Part shown: positions 38,918-48,767 of the stretch, in pieces
Layout of the letters: the number at the start of each line of letters is the position of its first letter
How positions within the stretch are numbered: the stretch's first letter is position 1
Origin: Ruegeria marisrubri
Lineage (GTDB): Bacteria > Pseudomonadota > Alphaproteobacteria > Rhodobacterales > Rhodobacteraceae
DNA length: 64,000 bases
Direction of reading: 5' to 3'
Assembly: GCF_001507595.1 (NCBI RefSeq)
Contig: NZ_LQBQ01000012.1
Location: forward strand, 656,872 to 720,871
Program-made: the position numbers and the translations under genes
The notes under the pieces: generated by a model
Seen by the model: the letters and a program-made list of their open reading frames with translations, nothing else
Told to the model about the DNA's origin: nothing
Databases searched by the model: none

Positions 38918-38940
38918 GGGGCGCCCTGCACGGGCGCCCC
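38918..38940 (-). promoter_or_regulatory. Intercistronic stem-loop after the binding-protein gene
   Basis: A perfect 9-bp GC stem (38918-38926 with 38932-38940, loop of five) lies 24 bp after the binding-protein stop and before the first permease gene. It lacks a T-run. Such hairpins commonly stabilise the binding-protein message or partly stop transcription so that more binding protein than permease is made; here that role is inferred. Confidence 0.6.
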
Positions 38941-38963
38941 GGTCTGTGTCGTCAGCGCAGGGC

Positions 38964-40631
38964 TCAGGCAGCCCAGCCCCACTTGTAGTGGTGGTGCTCG
39001 AAGGACACGTGCATGTCGGTGCCAACCAGCCCTTCCTTCATGTGGCGATACAGCGAGCGCCAGTAGGGCTGGACGGTCACGCCTTCCTCCTGGATCAGCG
39101 CGGCTGCGCGTGCGGCCACTTCGCGGCGCTTGTCGGCATCCGCGATGGCCAGCGCCTCGTCGAGCAGCGCGTCGAACTCGGGGTTGGCCCAGCCGAATTC
39201 GTTCCACGCCTCGCCCGAGCGATAGGCCAGCGCCCAGACCTGAACGCCCAGCGGGCGGTGGTTCCAGTTGGTCGAGCTGTAGGGATATTTCGCCCAGTCG
39301 TTCCAGAAGGTGTTGCCCGGCAGAACCGTGCGCTTGACCTTGATGCCCGCGTCACGCAGCTGCGCGGCGACGGCGTCGGTGGTGTTGCGGCGCCAGTCGT
39401 CGTCGATCGAGATGATCTCGTGCTCGAAATCGGCCATGCCGGCCTCTTCCATCAGCTTGAGCGCACCGGCCGGGTCGTGCTTCTGCGGCGGCAGTTCCGG
39501 ATACTCCGGGTGGATCGGGCCGATATGGTGGTTCTCGGCGGTCTGGCCGCGGTTGCCATAGCCCAGTTCCAGGCAGACCGAGTTGTCCACGGCCATCTGC
39601 AGGGCCTGACGGACGCGCTTGTCGGCATAAGGCTTCTTGCCGTCCACCTCGGCCAGCTGGTTCGGGCGGATCACGATGGTGCTCATGGTGACCACTTCGG
39701 ACTTCACGTAGCCGAGGCCGTCCATCACGTCGATGAATTCACCCACCGACTCGTAGAGCATGTCCACCTCGTCGGATTCCATGGCGGCCAGCCAGGCCGA
39801 CGGGTCGGTGCCGTAGTCGATATACTCGATCCGGTCCAGCGCCGGACGGCCAAAGACCGCCTCGCCCCACCAGGTGTGGTTCTCGTTGCGGGTCATGACC
39901 GCTTTGACGCCCACTTCGAGTTCGGACATCAGGTAGGGGCCGGTGCCCACGTTGTTGAGCAGGTCGCTTTCGCTGAACGAGCTGTGGACGATCGCCGCCG
40001 GATAGTCGGCCATGCCGGCGATCAGCGAGATGTCGGACTTGGGCAGGTTCAGGCGGACGGTGTGGGTGTCCACGACCTCGATGCTGCCTTCGACGGCCTG
40101 GCCGGTTTCGGCGTCAACCAGCGTCGCGAAGCGGCCCGCCATCGAGTTGGTTTCCGAGCTCTTGTCGCACCAGCGGGCGATGTTGCGGGCCACGTCCTCG
40201 GCGGTGAAGTCGTCGCCGTTGTTCCACTTCACGCCCTGGCGGACCTTGAGCGTGTACTGGGTGGCGTCCTCGTTGATTTCCCAGCCTTCCAGCAGCATGC
40301 CGCGGAATGTCCCGTCCGAGTTGTACTCGACGAGATATTCCAAGGTGCCGCGCGAGAAGTTCGCGATCTGCGACCAGTCATAGGTACGCGGATCCTTGAG
40401 GGCGCGCACCTCCATCTGGGCGCGCAGCGTTCCGCCTTCCTTCTTGGCGGCGTCGGCGGCCTGGACGGGCGCGGTCAGGCCGATCATCCCATAGGCCGCG
40501 GCGGCAGTTACCCCGAGGCCGGTCGCGCGGGTCAGGAACTCGCGGCGACTGAGCTTGCCTTCCCGGTATTCCTGGGCGTGCATCTCTGCGGCCCAGTGAA
40601 CGGGTGCTCCGGTCATTGTCTTGTTGGTCAT
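38964..40631 (-). CDS. Periplasmic peptide-type ABC substrate-binding protein (family 5)
   Basis: This 555-residue binding protein has a twin-arginine signal with the [20 protein letters not shown] segment at about residues 28-47 and a cleavage region near PVQAAD. The family 5 fold follows, with [20 protein letters not shown] near the start, and [16 protein letters not shown] and [11 protein letters not shown] in the core. The ATG at 40631 is preceded by AGGGAGAC. The ligand could be di/oligopeptides or another family 5 substrate such as an opine or nickel chelate. It is first in its operon, as expected. Confidence 0.9.
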   Translation of the reverse strand: MTNKTMTGAPVHWAAEMHAQEYREGKLSRREFLTRATGLGVTAAAAYGMIGLTAPVQAADAAKKEGGTLRAQMEVRALKDPRTYDWSQIANFSRGTLEYLVEYNSDGTFRGMLLEGWEINEDATQYTLKVRQGVKWNNGDDFTAEDVARNIARWCDKSSETNSMAGRFATLVDAETGQAVEGSIEVVDTHTVRLNLPKSDISLIAGMADYPAAIVHSSFSESDLLNNVGTGPYLMSELEVGVKAVMTRNENHTWWGEAVFGRPALDRIEYIDYGTDPSAWLAAMESDEVDMLYESVGEFIDVMDGLGYVKSEVVTMSTIVIRPNQLAEVDGKKPYADKRVRQALQMAVDNSVCLELGYGNRGQTAENHHIGPIHPEYPELPPQKHDPAGALKLMEEAGMADFEHEIISIDDDWRRNTTDAVAAQLRDAGIKVKRTVLPGNTFWNDWAKYPYSSTNWNHRPLGVQVWALAYRSGEAWNEFGWANPEFDALLDEALAIADADKRREVAARAAALIQEEGVTVQPYWRSLYRHMKEGLVGTDMHVSFEHHHYKWGWAA

Positions 40632-40991
40632 GAATGTCTCCCTGTGACACGTTTGATTATTGGTGGAGGTTTCAACTCGGATGGTTGAAGTCAAAAGCGG
40701 TTCCTTCTTTGGAAGGCCGACAACTCTTTTGGAACGTTCGCATCCCCATATGCCCATTTCGCAACAGAAATCCCCGCAGGTCAATGTTCGGAATCGTCAT
40801 GAATTGGACAAAAGCGACATGGGCGCAGAAAGTGGCGCATTCGTCATGGGGCCTTTGGACACCCGTGTGCGCAGGGATTCCCGTATGTTTTCGGGCTTGC
40901 GGCCCCTCCGGGTGAGGTGGTCAAAAAAACGTGAATTTTCTGTGCGTATTGCGCAGCGTCCCGACCCGCGCAGTTTTAGATTTTCCAAATG
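40632..40991. other. Intergenic region upstream of the ABC importer
   Basis: About 360 bp lie between the importer operon (leaving to the left) and the end of miaA. The part nearest 40632 should contain the importer promoter and any operator. I see no gene, no clear riboswitch and no terminator for miaA with a proper T-run. Composition is less GC-rich than in the genes, with an A-run near 40923-40929. Confidence 0.6.
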
Positions 40992-41885
40992 TCAGCCGGG
41001 CAGATGGATGTGATTCCAGCTTTTCATTCGTGCCCGGAACCATGTGCGCTGACGCTTGGCGAATTGCCGGGTGGCGATTCCCGCCCTTTCCCGCGCCTCA
41101 TCCAGGGTCAGTTCGCCCCGCAGATGGGCCATCAGTTCGGGAACGCCGATCGCCTTGCACGAGGGCAGGGCAGGGTCGTAGCGGTCGCGCATGGCCGCGA
41201 CCTCGGCCAACGCGCCCTGTTCCAGCATCTGGTCGAAGCGGCGCATGATGCGGTCGAGCAGCCAGGTCTTGTCCACGTCGAAAACCAGTGGCACGGCCTG
41301 GTCCAGCGGCAGGGCGGGCGGTGGTGTGTCGTCCTGCCAGTCGGACAAGGGGCGACCGGTGGCCTGCTGCACCTCCCACGCGCGCTGAACCCGCGCGCGG
41401 TTGAGCGTGTCGATCCGCGCCGCCGTCTCGGCGTCGATCCCGGCCAGCAGTTCGGCCAGTGACATGGCGTCGGCCCGGGCGCGGATGCCGGGTGGCGTCG
41501 GAGGAATATCCGCCATGCCTTCGGTCAGGGCCGCGAAATACAGGCCCGTTCCGCCGACGATGATCGGGCGCGGCCCGGCAGAGAGCAGGGGCACCACCTC
41601 GCGCAGCCAATGCCCGGTGGAATAGGTGGCGTCATATGGAACATGGCCATAGAGCAGATGCGGCGCGCGGGCCTCTTCCTGGGGCGAGGGGCGGGCGGTG
41701 ATGATGCGCCAGCAGTCATAGACCTGGCTGGCGTCGGCATTGACGATGACGCCGCCGTGCCGTTCGGCGATCTCGAGCGCCAGCGCAGATTTCCCCGAGG
41801 CCGTCGGCCCCGCGATCAGCACCGGCTTGTCGTCCGGGATCGGCGGCAGTCCGTCCAGCAACCGGGTCACAGTGTTTGCCGTCAT
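40992..41885 (-). CDS. miaA: tRNA dimethylallyltransferase MiaA
   Basis: This 297-residue enzyme transfers a dimethylallyl group to A37 of tRNAs reading UNN codons. The P-loop is [19 protein letters not shown] near the N-terminus, followed by [20 protein letters not shown] and [16 protein letters not shown]. The ATG at 41885 gives the short leader before the P-loop; a longer in-frame start at 41960 would run into the pyrH upstream region and is less likely. The gene is divergent from pyrH across 99 bp. Confidence 0.94.
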   Translation of the reverse strand: MTANTVTRLLDGLPPIPDDKPVLIAGPTASGKSALALEIAERHGGVIVNADASQVYDCWRIITARPSPQEEARAPHLLYGHVPYDATYSTGHWLREVVPLLSAGPRPIIVGGTGLYFAALTEGMADIPPTPPGIRARADAMSLAELLAGIDAETAARIDTLNRARVQRAWEVQQATGRPLSDWQDDTPPPALPLDQAVPLVFDVDKTWLLDRIMRRFDQMLEQGALAEVAAMRDRYDPALPSCKAIGVPELMAHLRGELTLDEARERAGIATRQFAKRQRTWFRARMKSWNHIHLPG

Positions 41886-41984
41886 GTGCGATTGCCTCGT
41901 TTCGAACCGTGCCGCATTGAACCTGCGGGGGTTTTGCTTCATTTTGCGCCGGAAAAACAACCCCGGGCCTCAGCGGAGCGCGAC

Positions 41985-42734
41985 ATGACCTCTACCATCC
42001 TCCCAGAATCACAGGAACAACCGCAGACCAAGTTCAAACGGGTCATGCTCAAGATCTCGGGCGAGGCCTTGATGGGCGATCAGGGATTCGGCCTGCACCC
42101 GCCGACCGTCCAGCGGATCGCCGAAGAAGTGAAGTCGGTGCATGACCTCGGCGTCGAGATCTGCATGGTGATCGGAGGCGGCAACATCTTTCGCGGCCTG
42201 TCCGGTTCGGCGCAGGGGATGGAGCGCACCACGGCCGACTACATGGGGATGCTGGCCACGGTCATGAACGCGCTGGCCATGCAGTCGGCGCTGGAGGGGA
42301 TGGGGGTGTTCACCCGCGTGATCTCGGCCATTCCGATGGACCAGGTGTGCGAGCCCTATATCCGCCGCCGCGCGGTCCGGCACCTGGAGAAAAAGCGGGT
42401 CTGCATTTTCGCCGCCGGCACCGGCAACCCGTATTTCACCACCGACACCGCCGCGACGCTGCGCGCCAACGAGATGGGCTGCGAGGCGATCTTCAAGGGC
42501 ACCAAGGTGGATGGCGTCTATGACAAGGACCCGGTCAAGTTCCCCGACGCCAAACGCTATGACACGGTCAGCTATGACGACGTTCTGGCCAAGCGCCTGG
42601 GCGTGATGGACGCCTCGGCCATCGCGCTGGCGCGCGACAACAACCTGCCGATCATCGTGTTCTCGCTGGATGAACCGGGCGGATTCCGCGGCATTCTGGC
42701 GGGCGAGGGAACCTATACCAAGGTTCAGGGCTGA
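41985..42734 (+). CDS. pyrH: UMP kinase
   Basis: This 249-residue bacterial UMP kinase of the amino acid kinase family makes UDP for pyrimidine nucleotide synthesis. It has [20 protein letters not shown] near the start, [15 protein letters not shown], and [20 protein letters not shown] in the core, ending [14 protein letters not shown]. The ATG at 41985 follows GCGGAGCG. It stands alone with a terminator; the ribosome recycling factor gene frr, often adjacent to pyrH in bacteria, is not here. Confidence 0.96.
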   Translation: MTSTILPESQEQPQTKFKRVMLKISGEALMGDQGFGLHPPTVQRIAEEVKSVHDLGVEICMVIGGGNIFRGLSGSAQGMERTTADYMGMLATVMNALAMQSALEGMGVFTRVISAIPMDQVCEPYIRRRAVRHLEKKRVCIFAAGTGNPYFTTDTAATLRANEMGCEAIFKGTKVDGVYDKDPVKFPDAKRYDTVSYDDVLAKRLGVMDASAIALARDNNLPIIVFSLDEPGGFRGILAGEGTYTKVQG

Positions 42735-42759
42735 TATCGCCGTCGAACGGAAAGTCGTG

Positions 42760-42787
42760 GGCCGGGGCGGAAAACCCCGGCCTTTTT
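42760..42787 (+). terminator. Rho-independent terminator of pyrH
   Basis: An 8-bp perfect stem GGCCGGGG (42760-42767) pairs with 42775-42782 across a CGGAAAA loop and is followed by TTTTT. It begins 25 bases after the pyrH stop. Confidence 0.87.
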
Positions 42788-42937
42788 CGTGTGAATCTGT
42801 TAGATTGCGGGATGGGGCAGGTTGGCGGAAACCGTCGATTTCGTCGGTTTCAGGGGGCATTCGGTCTCATTTGCCGCGCAAAGGGGGCAGATGCTGGTCG
42901 ATTAGGAGGGGCACAAAACAACAGGAGAAGAGGGATA

Positions 42938-44524
42938 ATGTCCGACAGCACCGAAACCGACTATGAAGTCGGTCAGGACAATATCCAGATCATGGGTCTG
43001 GATATTCACAATCCGGTCTTTGCCGTATCCGGCCTGACCATCATCGCTTTCGTTTTCTTTTCGCTCGTGTTCCGCGAACAGGCCACCGAGTTCTTCGGCT
43101 GGCTGCGTCCGGCGCTGACCAGCAGGTTCGACTGGGTCTTCATGATCGCCTGCAACATCTTCGTGGTGTTCTCGCTGGTCCTGATCGTGACGCCCTATGG
43201 CTCGATCCGGTTGGGCGGGGCGGATGCCAAGCCGGACTACAGCTATGCCGGCTGGTTCTCGATGCTGTTTGCCGCGGGCATGGGCATCGGGCTGGTGTTC
43301 TGGGGCGTGGCCGAGCCGATCTCGCATTACGGATCGTCCATGGGCGGGATTGCCGTGGGCGAGGACGGTGTCCGCACCGACTGGGCGCCTTTGGGTGCGG
43401 CAGCCGGCGATCCGGCGACCTCGAAGGATCTGGCGATGGCCGCCACCATCTTCCACTGGGGCCTGCATCCCTGGGCGATCTACGCGGTGGTGGCGCTGGC
43501 GCTGGCCTTTTTCAGCTTCAACCGGGGGCTGCCGCTGACCATGCGCTCGGTCTTCTACCCGCTGTTCGGCGAGGCAACCTGGGGAACGCTGGGCCACATC
43601 ATCGACGTGCTGGCGGTGTTCGCCACCATTTTCGGGCTGGCGACTTCGCTGGGGCTGGGCGCGACGCAGGCGCTGGCGGGTCTGAACTATCTGTTCGACG
43701 TTCCCGTTACCGACGGGATGAAGGTGCTGCTGATCGTGCTGATCACCGGCTTCGCCCTGGTTTCGGTCGTTGCCGGCCTGGACAAGGGCGTCAAGCGCCT
43801 GTCCGAGGCCAACATGATCCTGGCGGCGGCGCTGCTGATCCTGGTGCTGATCGTAGGCCCGACCGTCGCGATCCTGACGGGGTTCTTCACGGGCATCGTG
43901 GAATACGTCCGCGAACTGCCGGCGCTGTCCAACTGGATCGGGCGCGAGGACACCAACTTCATGCAGGGCTGGACCACCTTCTACTGGGCCTGGTGGATTT
44001 CCTGGTCGCCCTTCGTCGGCATGTTCATCGCCCGTATCTCGCGCGGTCGAACGGTGCGCGAATTCGTGACCTGCGTGATCCTGATCCCGACCGTCGTCGG
44101 TGCCCTGTGGATGAGCGTGTTCGGTGGCGCGGCGCTGGACCAGGTGATGTCGGGGGCCGGGCAGGCCGTGTCGGATGCCGCGCTTGAACTGAAGATGTTC
44201 AAGATGTTCGAGGCCTTTCCGATGACCGGCGTGCTGTCCTTCATCGGCATCATTCTGGTGGTGGTCTTCTTCGTCACCAGCTCGGACTCGGGCTCTCTGG
44301 TGATCGACACGATCACCGCCGGCGGCAAGACCGACGCCCCGACGGCGCAGCGCGTGTTCTGGTGCATCCTCGAAGGCGCCATCGCCATCGTGCTGCTGCT
44401 GGGCGGCGGGTTGGGCGCGTTGCAGGCCGCCGCCATCGCGACGGGCTTTCCCTTTGCGATCGTGCTGGTCCTGATGTGCGTGTCGATCTTCATCGGGCTG
44501 GCGCGCGAGAAACGCAGGGGCTGA
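42938..44524 (+). CDS. BCCT family betaine/carnitine/choline transporter
   Basis: This 528-residue secondary transporter has about twelve transmembrane helices. The hallmark Trp-rich segment is FYWAWWISWSPFVGMFIARI (helix 8), and the glycine-rich AAGMGIGLVFWGVAEPISHY stretch lies near residue 110. Substrates of the family are quaternary ammonium osmolytes such as glycine betaine and, in marine bacteria, DMSP. The short N- and C-termini lack the long osmosensing extension of BetP. The ATG at 42938 follows AGGAGAAGAGGG. It has its own terminator downstream. Confidence 0.92.
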   Translation: MSDSTETDYEVGQDNIQIMGLDIHNPVFAVSGLTIIAFVFFSLVFREQATEFFGWLRPALTSRFDWVFMIACNIFVVFSLVLIVTPYGSIRLGGADAKPDYSYAGWFSMLFAAGMGIGLVFWGVAEPISHYGSSMGGIAVGEDGVRTDWAPLGAAAGDPATSKDLAMAATIFHWGLHPWAIYAVVALALAFFSFNRGLPLTMRSVFYPLFGEATWGTLGHIIDVLAVFATIFGLATSLGLGATQALAGLNYLFDVPVTDGMKVLLIVLITGFALVSVVAGLDKGVKRLSEANMILAAALLILVLIVGPTVAILTGFFTGIVEYVRELPALSNWIGREDTNFMQGWTTFYWAWWISWSPFVGMFIARISRGRTVREFVTCVILIPTVVGALWMSVFGGAALDQVMSGAGQAVSDAALELKMFKMFEAFPMTGVLSFIGIILVVVFFVTSSDSGSLVIDTITAGGKTDAPTAQRVFWCILEGAIAIVLLLGGGLGALQAAAIATGFPFAIVLVLMCVSIFIGLAREKRRG

Positions 44525-44545
44525 GCCCGTTCGACACCAAACCGA

Positions 44546-44574
44546 AAGACCCCGGACAGGTTCCGGGGTCTTTT
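44546..44574 (+). terminator. Rho-independent terminator of the BCCT gene
   Basis: The 9-bp stem 44548-44556 pairs with 44562-44570 (loop CAGGT), is extended by AA/TT pairs and is followed by TTTT, 21 bases after the stop codon. A second GC hairpin without a T-run follows at 44597-44625. Confidence 0.88.
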
Positions 44575-44777
44575 CATATCGTCTTGACCCCAAGCCGCGG
44601 GACCGGCTATCTGCCGGGGTCCCGCGCCACAAAACGGGCTTGCGGGGCTGCCGCCGTTCCCTCATTCCTTGTGCGGGGCCGCGGCTCGGCTGGAAGACCT
44701 GCCATGTTTTCGGACCTGTCCGGATCATGCGCGGGCAGCCATCCGAGCAGTGGAGCATGAATGAGGAGAAACGTGCG

Positions 44778-46004
44778 ATGAGCACCTTGGACATTGATTT
44801 CGTTCGGGCCCAGTTTCCGGCTTTTTCCGAGCCTGCGCTGCAGGGGCAGGCCTTTTTCGAGAATGCGGGCGGGTCCTATACCTGCAAGCCGGTGATCGAC
44901 CGACTGATGCGCTTCTACACCCAGCGCAAGGTGCAGCCCTATGCGCCCTACGAGGCAAGCCGCCTTGCGGGGGAAGAGATGGACGAGGCCCGCGCGCGGA
45001 TGGCCGCGCTGTTGGGGGTCGAGACCGACGAACTGAGCTTTGGCCCCTCGACCACGCAGAACACCTATGTTCTGGCGCAGGCCTTCCGCCAGTGGTTGAA
45101 GCCCGGCGAGGCCATCATCGTCACCGATCAGGACCACGAGGCCAATTCCGGCCCCTGGCGGCGGCTGGCAGATGACGGGATCGAGATCCGCGAGTGGACG
45201 ATCGACCCGGATACCGGCTCGCTGAACCCGTTGGATCTGGAAAACCTGCTGGACGAAAAGGTCCGGCTGGTGTGTTTCCCGCATTGCTCGAACGTGGTGG
45301 GCGAGATCAACCCGGTGACCGAGATCACCGCCATCGCCCATGCCGCCGGGGCCTTCGTCTGCGTGGACGGGGTGTCCTATGCGCCGCACGGGTTCCCCAA
45401 TGTCGGCGACCTCGGCCCGGATATCTACCTGTTCTCTTCCTACAAGACCTACGGGCCGCATCAGGGCTGCATGGTCATCCGCCGCAGCCTTGGCGAGTTG
45501 CTGCCCAATCAGGCGCATTTCTTCAACGGCGATGTGCTCTACAAGCGGTTCACGCCCGCCGGGCCGGATCATGCGCAGGTGGCGGCCTGTGCCGGGATGG
45601 CGGATTATGTCGATCTGCTGTGTGAACACCACGGTGGCCCCGCGGCGGACGCGGCCGGGCGGGGCGCTTTCGTGCACGATCTGATGCGGGCGCATGAGGT
45701 GGAGTTGCTTCATCCCTTGCTGGATGCGGTCAAGGACCGGAACGCGGTTCGGCTGATCGGCCCGGCGGATGCGGGCAGGCGCGCGCCGACGGTGGCTCTG
45801 TCCCTGAACCGGGCGTCCGAGCCGGTTGCCGCGGAACTGGCCGAGCATGGGATCATGGCGGGCGGCGGCGATTTCTACGCCGTGCGTCCCTTGCAGGCGA
45901 TGGGGGTCGATCTGGACAAGGGTGTTCTGCGGCTGAGCTTCACGCATTACACCACGAAGGCCGAAATCGATCAGCTCATCGACGCGCTGGATCGGGTATT
46001 GTGA
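44778..46004 (+). CDS. Cysteine desulfurase-like class V aminotransferase (TIGR01976/VC1184 type)
   Basis: This 408-residue PLP enzyme shows the pattern of the cysteine desulfurase-like subfamily: FENAGGSYTCKPVIDRLMRF at the start, ELSFGPSTTQNTYVLAQAFR, DQDHEANSGPWRRLADDGIE and the PLP-lysine site SSYKTYGPHQGCMVI. It probably releases sulfur or acts on a related substrate; the true reaction is not established for this branch. The ATG at 44778 is preceded by GAGGAG. Photolyase follows 48 bp later. Confidence 0.87.
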   Translation: MSTLDIDFVRAQFPAFSEPALQGQAFFENAGGSYTCKPVIDRLMRFYTQRKVQPYAPYEASRLAGEEMDEARARMAALLGVETDELSFGPSTTQNTYVLAQAFRQWLKPGEAIIVTDQDHEANSGPWRRLADDGIEIREWTIDPDTGSLNPLDLENLLDEKVRLVCFPHCSNVVGEINPVTEITAIAHAAGAFVCVDGVSYAPHGFPNVGDLGPDIYLFSSYKTYGPHQGCMVIRRSLGELLPNQAHFFNGDVLYKRFTPAGPDHAQVAACAGMADYVDLLCEHHGGPAADAAGRGAFVHDLMRAHEVELLHPLLDAVKDRNAVRLIGPADAGRRAPTVALSLNRASEPVAAELAEHGIMAGGGDFYAVRPLQAMGVDLDKGVLRLSFTHYTTKAEIDQLIDALDRVL

Positions 46005-46031
46005 TCTGCCTTCATCCCCGCTTCGTATCGT
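46002..46031 (+). promoter_or_regulatory. Candidate ECF sigma-E (RpoE-ChrR type) promoter for photolyase
   Basis: TGATCT at 46002-46007 and TATCGT at 46026-46031 are separated by 18 bases. They would place the transcript start about 15 bases before the photolyase ATG at 46053. From established work in Rhodobacter sphaeroides, the singlet-oxygen sigma factor RpoE recognises TGATC with an 18-19 base spacer and a TA-rich -10, and controls phrA and cfaA. The -10 match here is imperfect. Confidence 0.35.
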
Positions 46032-46052
46032 TTTCAACGGCATGAGGCGGGG

Positions 46053-47489
46053 ATGAACGGCAAGACGGCTCCCATCATATTCTGGTTCAGGCGCGATCTG
46101 CGCCTGTCCGACCATCCGGGGTTTGCGGAGGCCGCGCGCTCAGGGCGGCCGGTCATTCCGGTATTCATCCGCGACGAACTGGTCGATGGGCTTGGCGCCG
46201 CGCCCAAGTGGCGGCTGGGGCAGGGTCTGGAGAGTTTGGCCGCTGATCTGGAGCGGCGCGGCAGCAAGCTGATTTTTCGCAGCGGGGATGCCTTGCAGGC
46301 CCTTCGTGCGTTGGTGGCCGAAACCGGGGCGGACACCGTCTGTTGGACCCGGGCCTATGACCCGGATTCGATCAGGCGGGATTCAGCGATCAAGGCCGCG
46401 CTGCGGGGGCAGGGCATCGAGGCGCGATCGCATTCGGGCCATCTTTTGTTCGAGCCTTGGACAGTGGCCAATAGATCGGGGCTGCCCTACAAGGTGTTTT
46501 CGCCGTTCTGGCGTGCCGTGCGCGGGCGCGAGGTCGCCGCGCCAGAGGCTGCGCCCAGCCGTCTGGCAGCGCCCGATGTCTTGCCGGCCTCCGAGGATTT
46601 GGGCAGTTGGGCGCTGGGTCGGGCCTTGCGGCGCGGGGCCGAGGTTGTACGCACTTTTGTGCGCCCCGGTGAAGCTGTCGCGCATGAAAAGCTGGAGAAT
46701 TTTATTCACGAAAAGCTGCCCCGGTATCCGGAACTGCGCGATCGGCCAGATGTCGATGGCACTTCGGGCCTGTCGGAATACATGGCTCTGGGTGAAATTG
46801 GTCCGAGAACCGTCTGGCACACCGTCATGCGCGCGCTGCAATCCGGGGTGCCGGGGGCCGAGGCGTTCTTGCGTCAGTTGGCATGGCGCGAATTTTCCTA
46901 TCACCTGATGTTCCATTCGCCGGTGCTTCTGACCGGAAACTGGAAACCCGAGTGGGATGGCTTTCCGTGGAGCGAAGATTCGGGCCAACCGCATGTGGTT
47001 GCGTGGAAACGGGCTAGGACGGGCGTTCCCATCGTGGATGCGGGCTTGCGCGAGATGTATGTGACCGGGCGGATGCACAACCGGGTGCGGATGCTTGCGG
47101 CAAGTTATCTGACCAAGCATCTGATGACGCACTGGAAAATCGGGATGGACTGGTTCGCCGACTGCCTGATCGACTGGGATCCGGCGGCCAATGCGATGGG
47201 GTGGCAGTGGGTCGCCGGATCGGGGCCGGATGCGGCACCCTATTTCCGGGTTTTCAACCCCGCGACGCAGGCGGAACGGTTCGACCCGGATGGTTCGTAT
47301 CGTCGGCGCTGGGTTGCGGAAACTCAGGCTAAACCGCCGAAGACAGCCGAGGCTTATTTCCGGGCCGTACCGCGCAGGTGGGGGCTCTCGCCGCGGTCGG
47401 AATATCCGGATCCAATCGTCAGGCTCGATGACGGCCGCAGGGCCGCGCTGGCGGCCTATCAGGCGGGCAAGTCACGTGTAAGGAACTGA
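46053..47489 (+). CDS. phr: Deoxyribodipyrimidine photolyase (CPD photolyase)
   Basis: This 478-residue FAD enzyme uses light to reverse cyclobutane pyrimidine dimers. It has an N-terminal alpha/beta antenna domain (about 1-130; IIFWFRRDLRLSDHPGFAEA) and a C-terminal helical FAD domain. The latter includes GTSGLSEYMALGEIGPRTVW, LRQLAWREFSYHLMFHSP, the DAGLREMYVTGRMHNRVRM box and DWDPAANAMGWQWVAGSGPD. The class I CPD pattern is intact. It lies next to cyclopropane synthase, both being light/singlet-oxygen defence genes in Rhodobacter. The ATG at 46053 follows GAGGCGGGG. Confidence 0.95.
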   Translation: MNGKTAPIIFWFRRDLRLSDHPGFAEAARSGRPVIPVFIRDELVDGLGAAPKWRLGQGLESLAADLERRGSKLIFRSGDALQALRALVAETGADTVCWTRAYDPDSIRRDSAIKAALRGQGIEARSHSGHLLFEPWTVANRSGLPYKVFSPFWRAVRGREVAAPEAAPSRLAAPDVLPASEDLGSWALGRALRRGAEVVRTFVRPGEAVAHEKLENFIHEKLPRYPELRDRPDVDGTSGLSEYMALGEIGPRTVWHTVMRALQSGVPGAEAFLRQLAWREFSYHLMFHSPVLLTGNWKPEWDGFPWSEDSGQPHVVAWKRARTGVPIVDAGLREMYVTGRMHNRVRMLAASYLTKHLMTHWKIGMDWFADCLIDWDPAANAMGWQWVAGSGPDAAPYFRVFNPATQAERFDPDGSYRRRWVAETQAKPPKTAEAYFRAVPRRWGLSPRSEYPDPIVRLDDGRRAALAAYQAGKSRVRN

Positions 47490-47552
47490 AAACTTGCCAC
47501 AAACCAATTCAGCGCCTAGCCTACGTCTGATAGGCGCATTCGGGGAGAGCGG

Positions 47553-48761
47553 ATGATCCTGACGTCAACGGAAGGGCAGGAAAACCTGCCACGGTATTTC
47601 GCCCAGGTCATGAAAATGCTTGGCGCGCTCGAGATGGGCCGTCTGGATATCGCCCTGCCTGACGGAAGGATCTTCCGTGCCGAGGGGCAGAAACCGGGGC
47701 CAGTGGCGCGGATCGACGTTCACGACCCCGACGTGTTTTCGCGGCTGGTGCGGGAGGGCGATCTTGGATTTTCCGACGCCTACTTGGAAGGCGAATGGAG
47801 CACGCCGGACCTTCGGGCCTTCATGGACTTTGTGCATAGGGGAAGCGACTCGGTTTACGATGGCTTTCCGGGGCAGTTCCTGCTGCGGGCTTATGAACGG
47901 TTGAGGTTCTGGCTGCATCGAAATCACCGCAAGCAGGCGAAAAAGAACATCTCCTACCACTACGATCTGGGCAATGATTTCTACGATCTCTGGCTGGATG
48001 ACACGATGACCTATTCCAGCGCGCTGTTCGAGACCGGACAGGAAAGCCTGGAAAATGCCCAGACCGCGAAATATGCCAGTCTCATCGACCAGATGGAGGC
48101 CAAGCCCGGCGACCATATCCTTGAAATCGGCTGTGGATGGGGCGGGTTCGCGGAATATGCCGCCAAGGAGCGCGGGCTGCGCGTAACGGGGCTGACGATC
48201 AGTCAGGAGCAGTTCAACTATGCGACGCAGAGAATTGAAAAAGCTGGTCTTTCCGACCTTGCGAAGTTCAAGCTGCAGGATTATCGCGACGAGCGCGGCA
48301 CCTATGACGGGATCGCGTCCATCGAGATGTTCGAGGCGGTCGGTCAGCAGTATTGGCCCGTCTATTTCGAAACGGTGCGCGAACGTCTGAAACCGGGGGC
48401 TCAGGCGACACTTCAGATCATCACCGTCGCCGACAGGCGGTGGGAGGTCTACAAGAGAGGCGTCGATTTCATCCAGAAATACATCTTTCCCGGCGGCATG
48501 TTGCCGTCGCCCACGGTTCTGCGGCAGCAGATCGAGTTGGCGGGGCTGGACGTCGTCCGCTCCAAGGAGTTCGGAAAGAGCTATGACCTGACCCTGCGCC
48601 GCTGGTACGAAACCTTCAACGACAAGTGGGACCAGATCGCCGACAAGGGCTTTGACGAGCGTTTCCGCCGCATGTGGAATTTTTATCTGACGGCGTGCGG
48701 TGCAGCCTTTGACACCGGCAACTGTGATGTGACACAGATTACAGTCGCCAGACCAAGGTGA
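47553..48761 (+). CDS. cfa: Cyclopropane-fatty-acyl-phospholipid synthase
   Basis: This 402-residue SAM-dependent enzyme adds a methylene bridge to unsaturated acyl chains in membranes. It shows the N-terminal lipid-binding region, then NISYHYDLGNDFYDLWLDDT, MTYSSALFE, the SAM-binding LEIGCGWGGFAEYAAKERGL, and IEMFEAVGQQYWPVYFETVR. In Rhodobacter the cfaA gene belongs to the singlet-oxygen regulon together with photolyase, which matches the adjacency here. The ATG at 47553 is preceded by GGGGAGAGCGG. trgA follows after six bases. Confidence 0.94.
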   Translation: MILTSTEGQENLPRYFAQVMKMLGALEMGRLDIALPDGRIFRAEGQKPGPVARIDVHDPDVFSRLVREGDLGFSDAYLEGEWSTPDLRAFMDFVHRGSDSVYDGFPGQFLLRAYERLRFWLHRNHRKQAKKNISYHYDLGNDFYDLWLDDTMTYSSALFETGQESLENAQTAKYASLIDQMEAKPGDHILEIGCGWGGFAEYAAKERGLRVTGLTISQEQFNYATQRIEKAGLSDLAKFKLQDYRDERGTYDGIASIEMFEAVGQQYWPVYFETVRERLKPGAQATLQIITVADRRWEVYKRGVDFIQKYIFPGGMLPSPTVLRQQIELAGLDVVRSKEFGKSYDLTLRRWYETFNDKWDQIADKGFDERFRRMWNFYLTACGAAFDTGNCDVTQITVARPR

Positions 48762-48767
48762 CGCCAC

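Noticed and set aside
40632..40991. Riboswitch upstream of the ABC importer
   Set aside because: No conserved core of a riboswitch class I know could be recognised, and no convincing terminator/antiterminator pair was seen.
42902..44794. A 630-codon minus-strand open frame opposite the BCCT transporter
   Set aside because: The composition is typical of an antisense shadow of a membrane protein, and the plus strand has a clear family, ribosome site and terminator.
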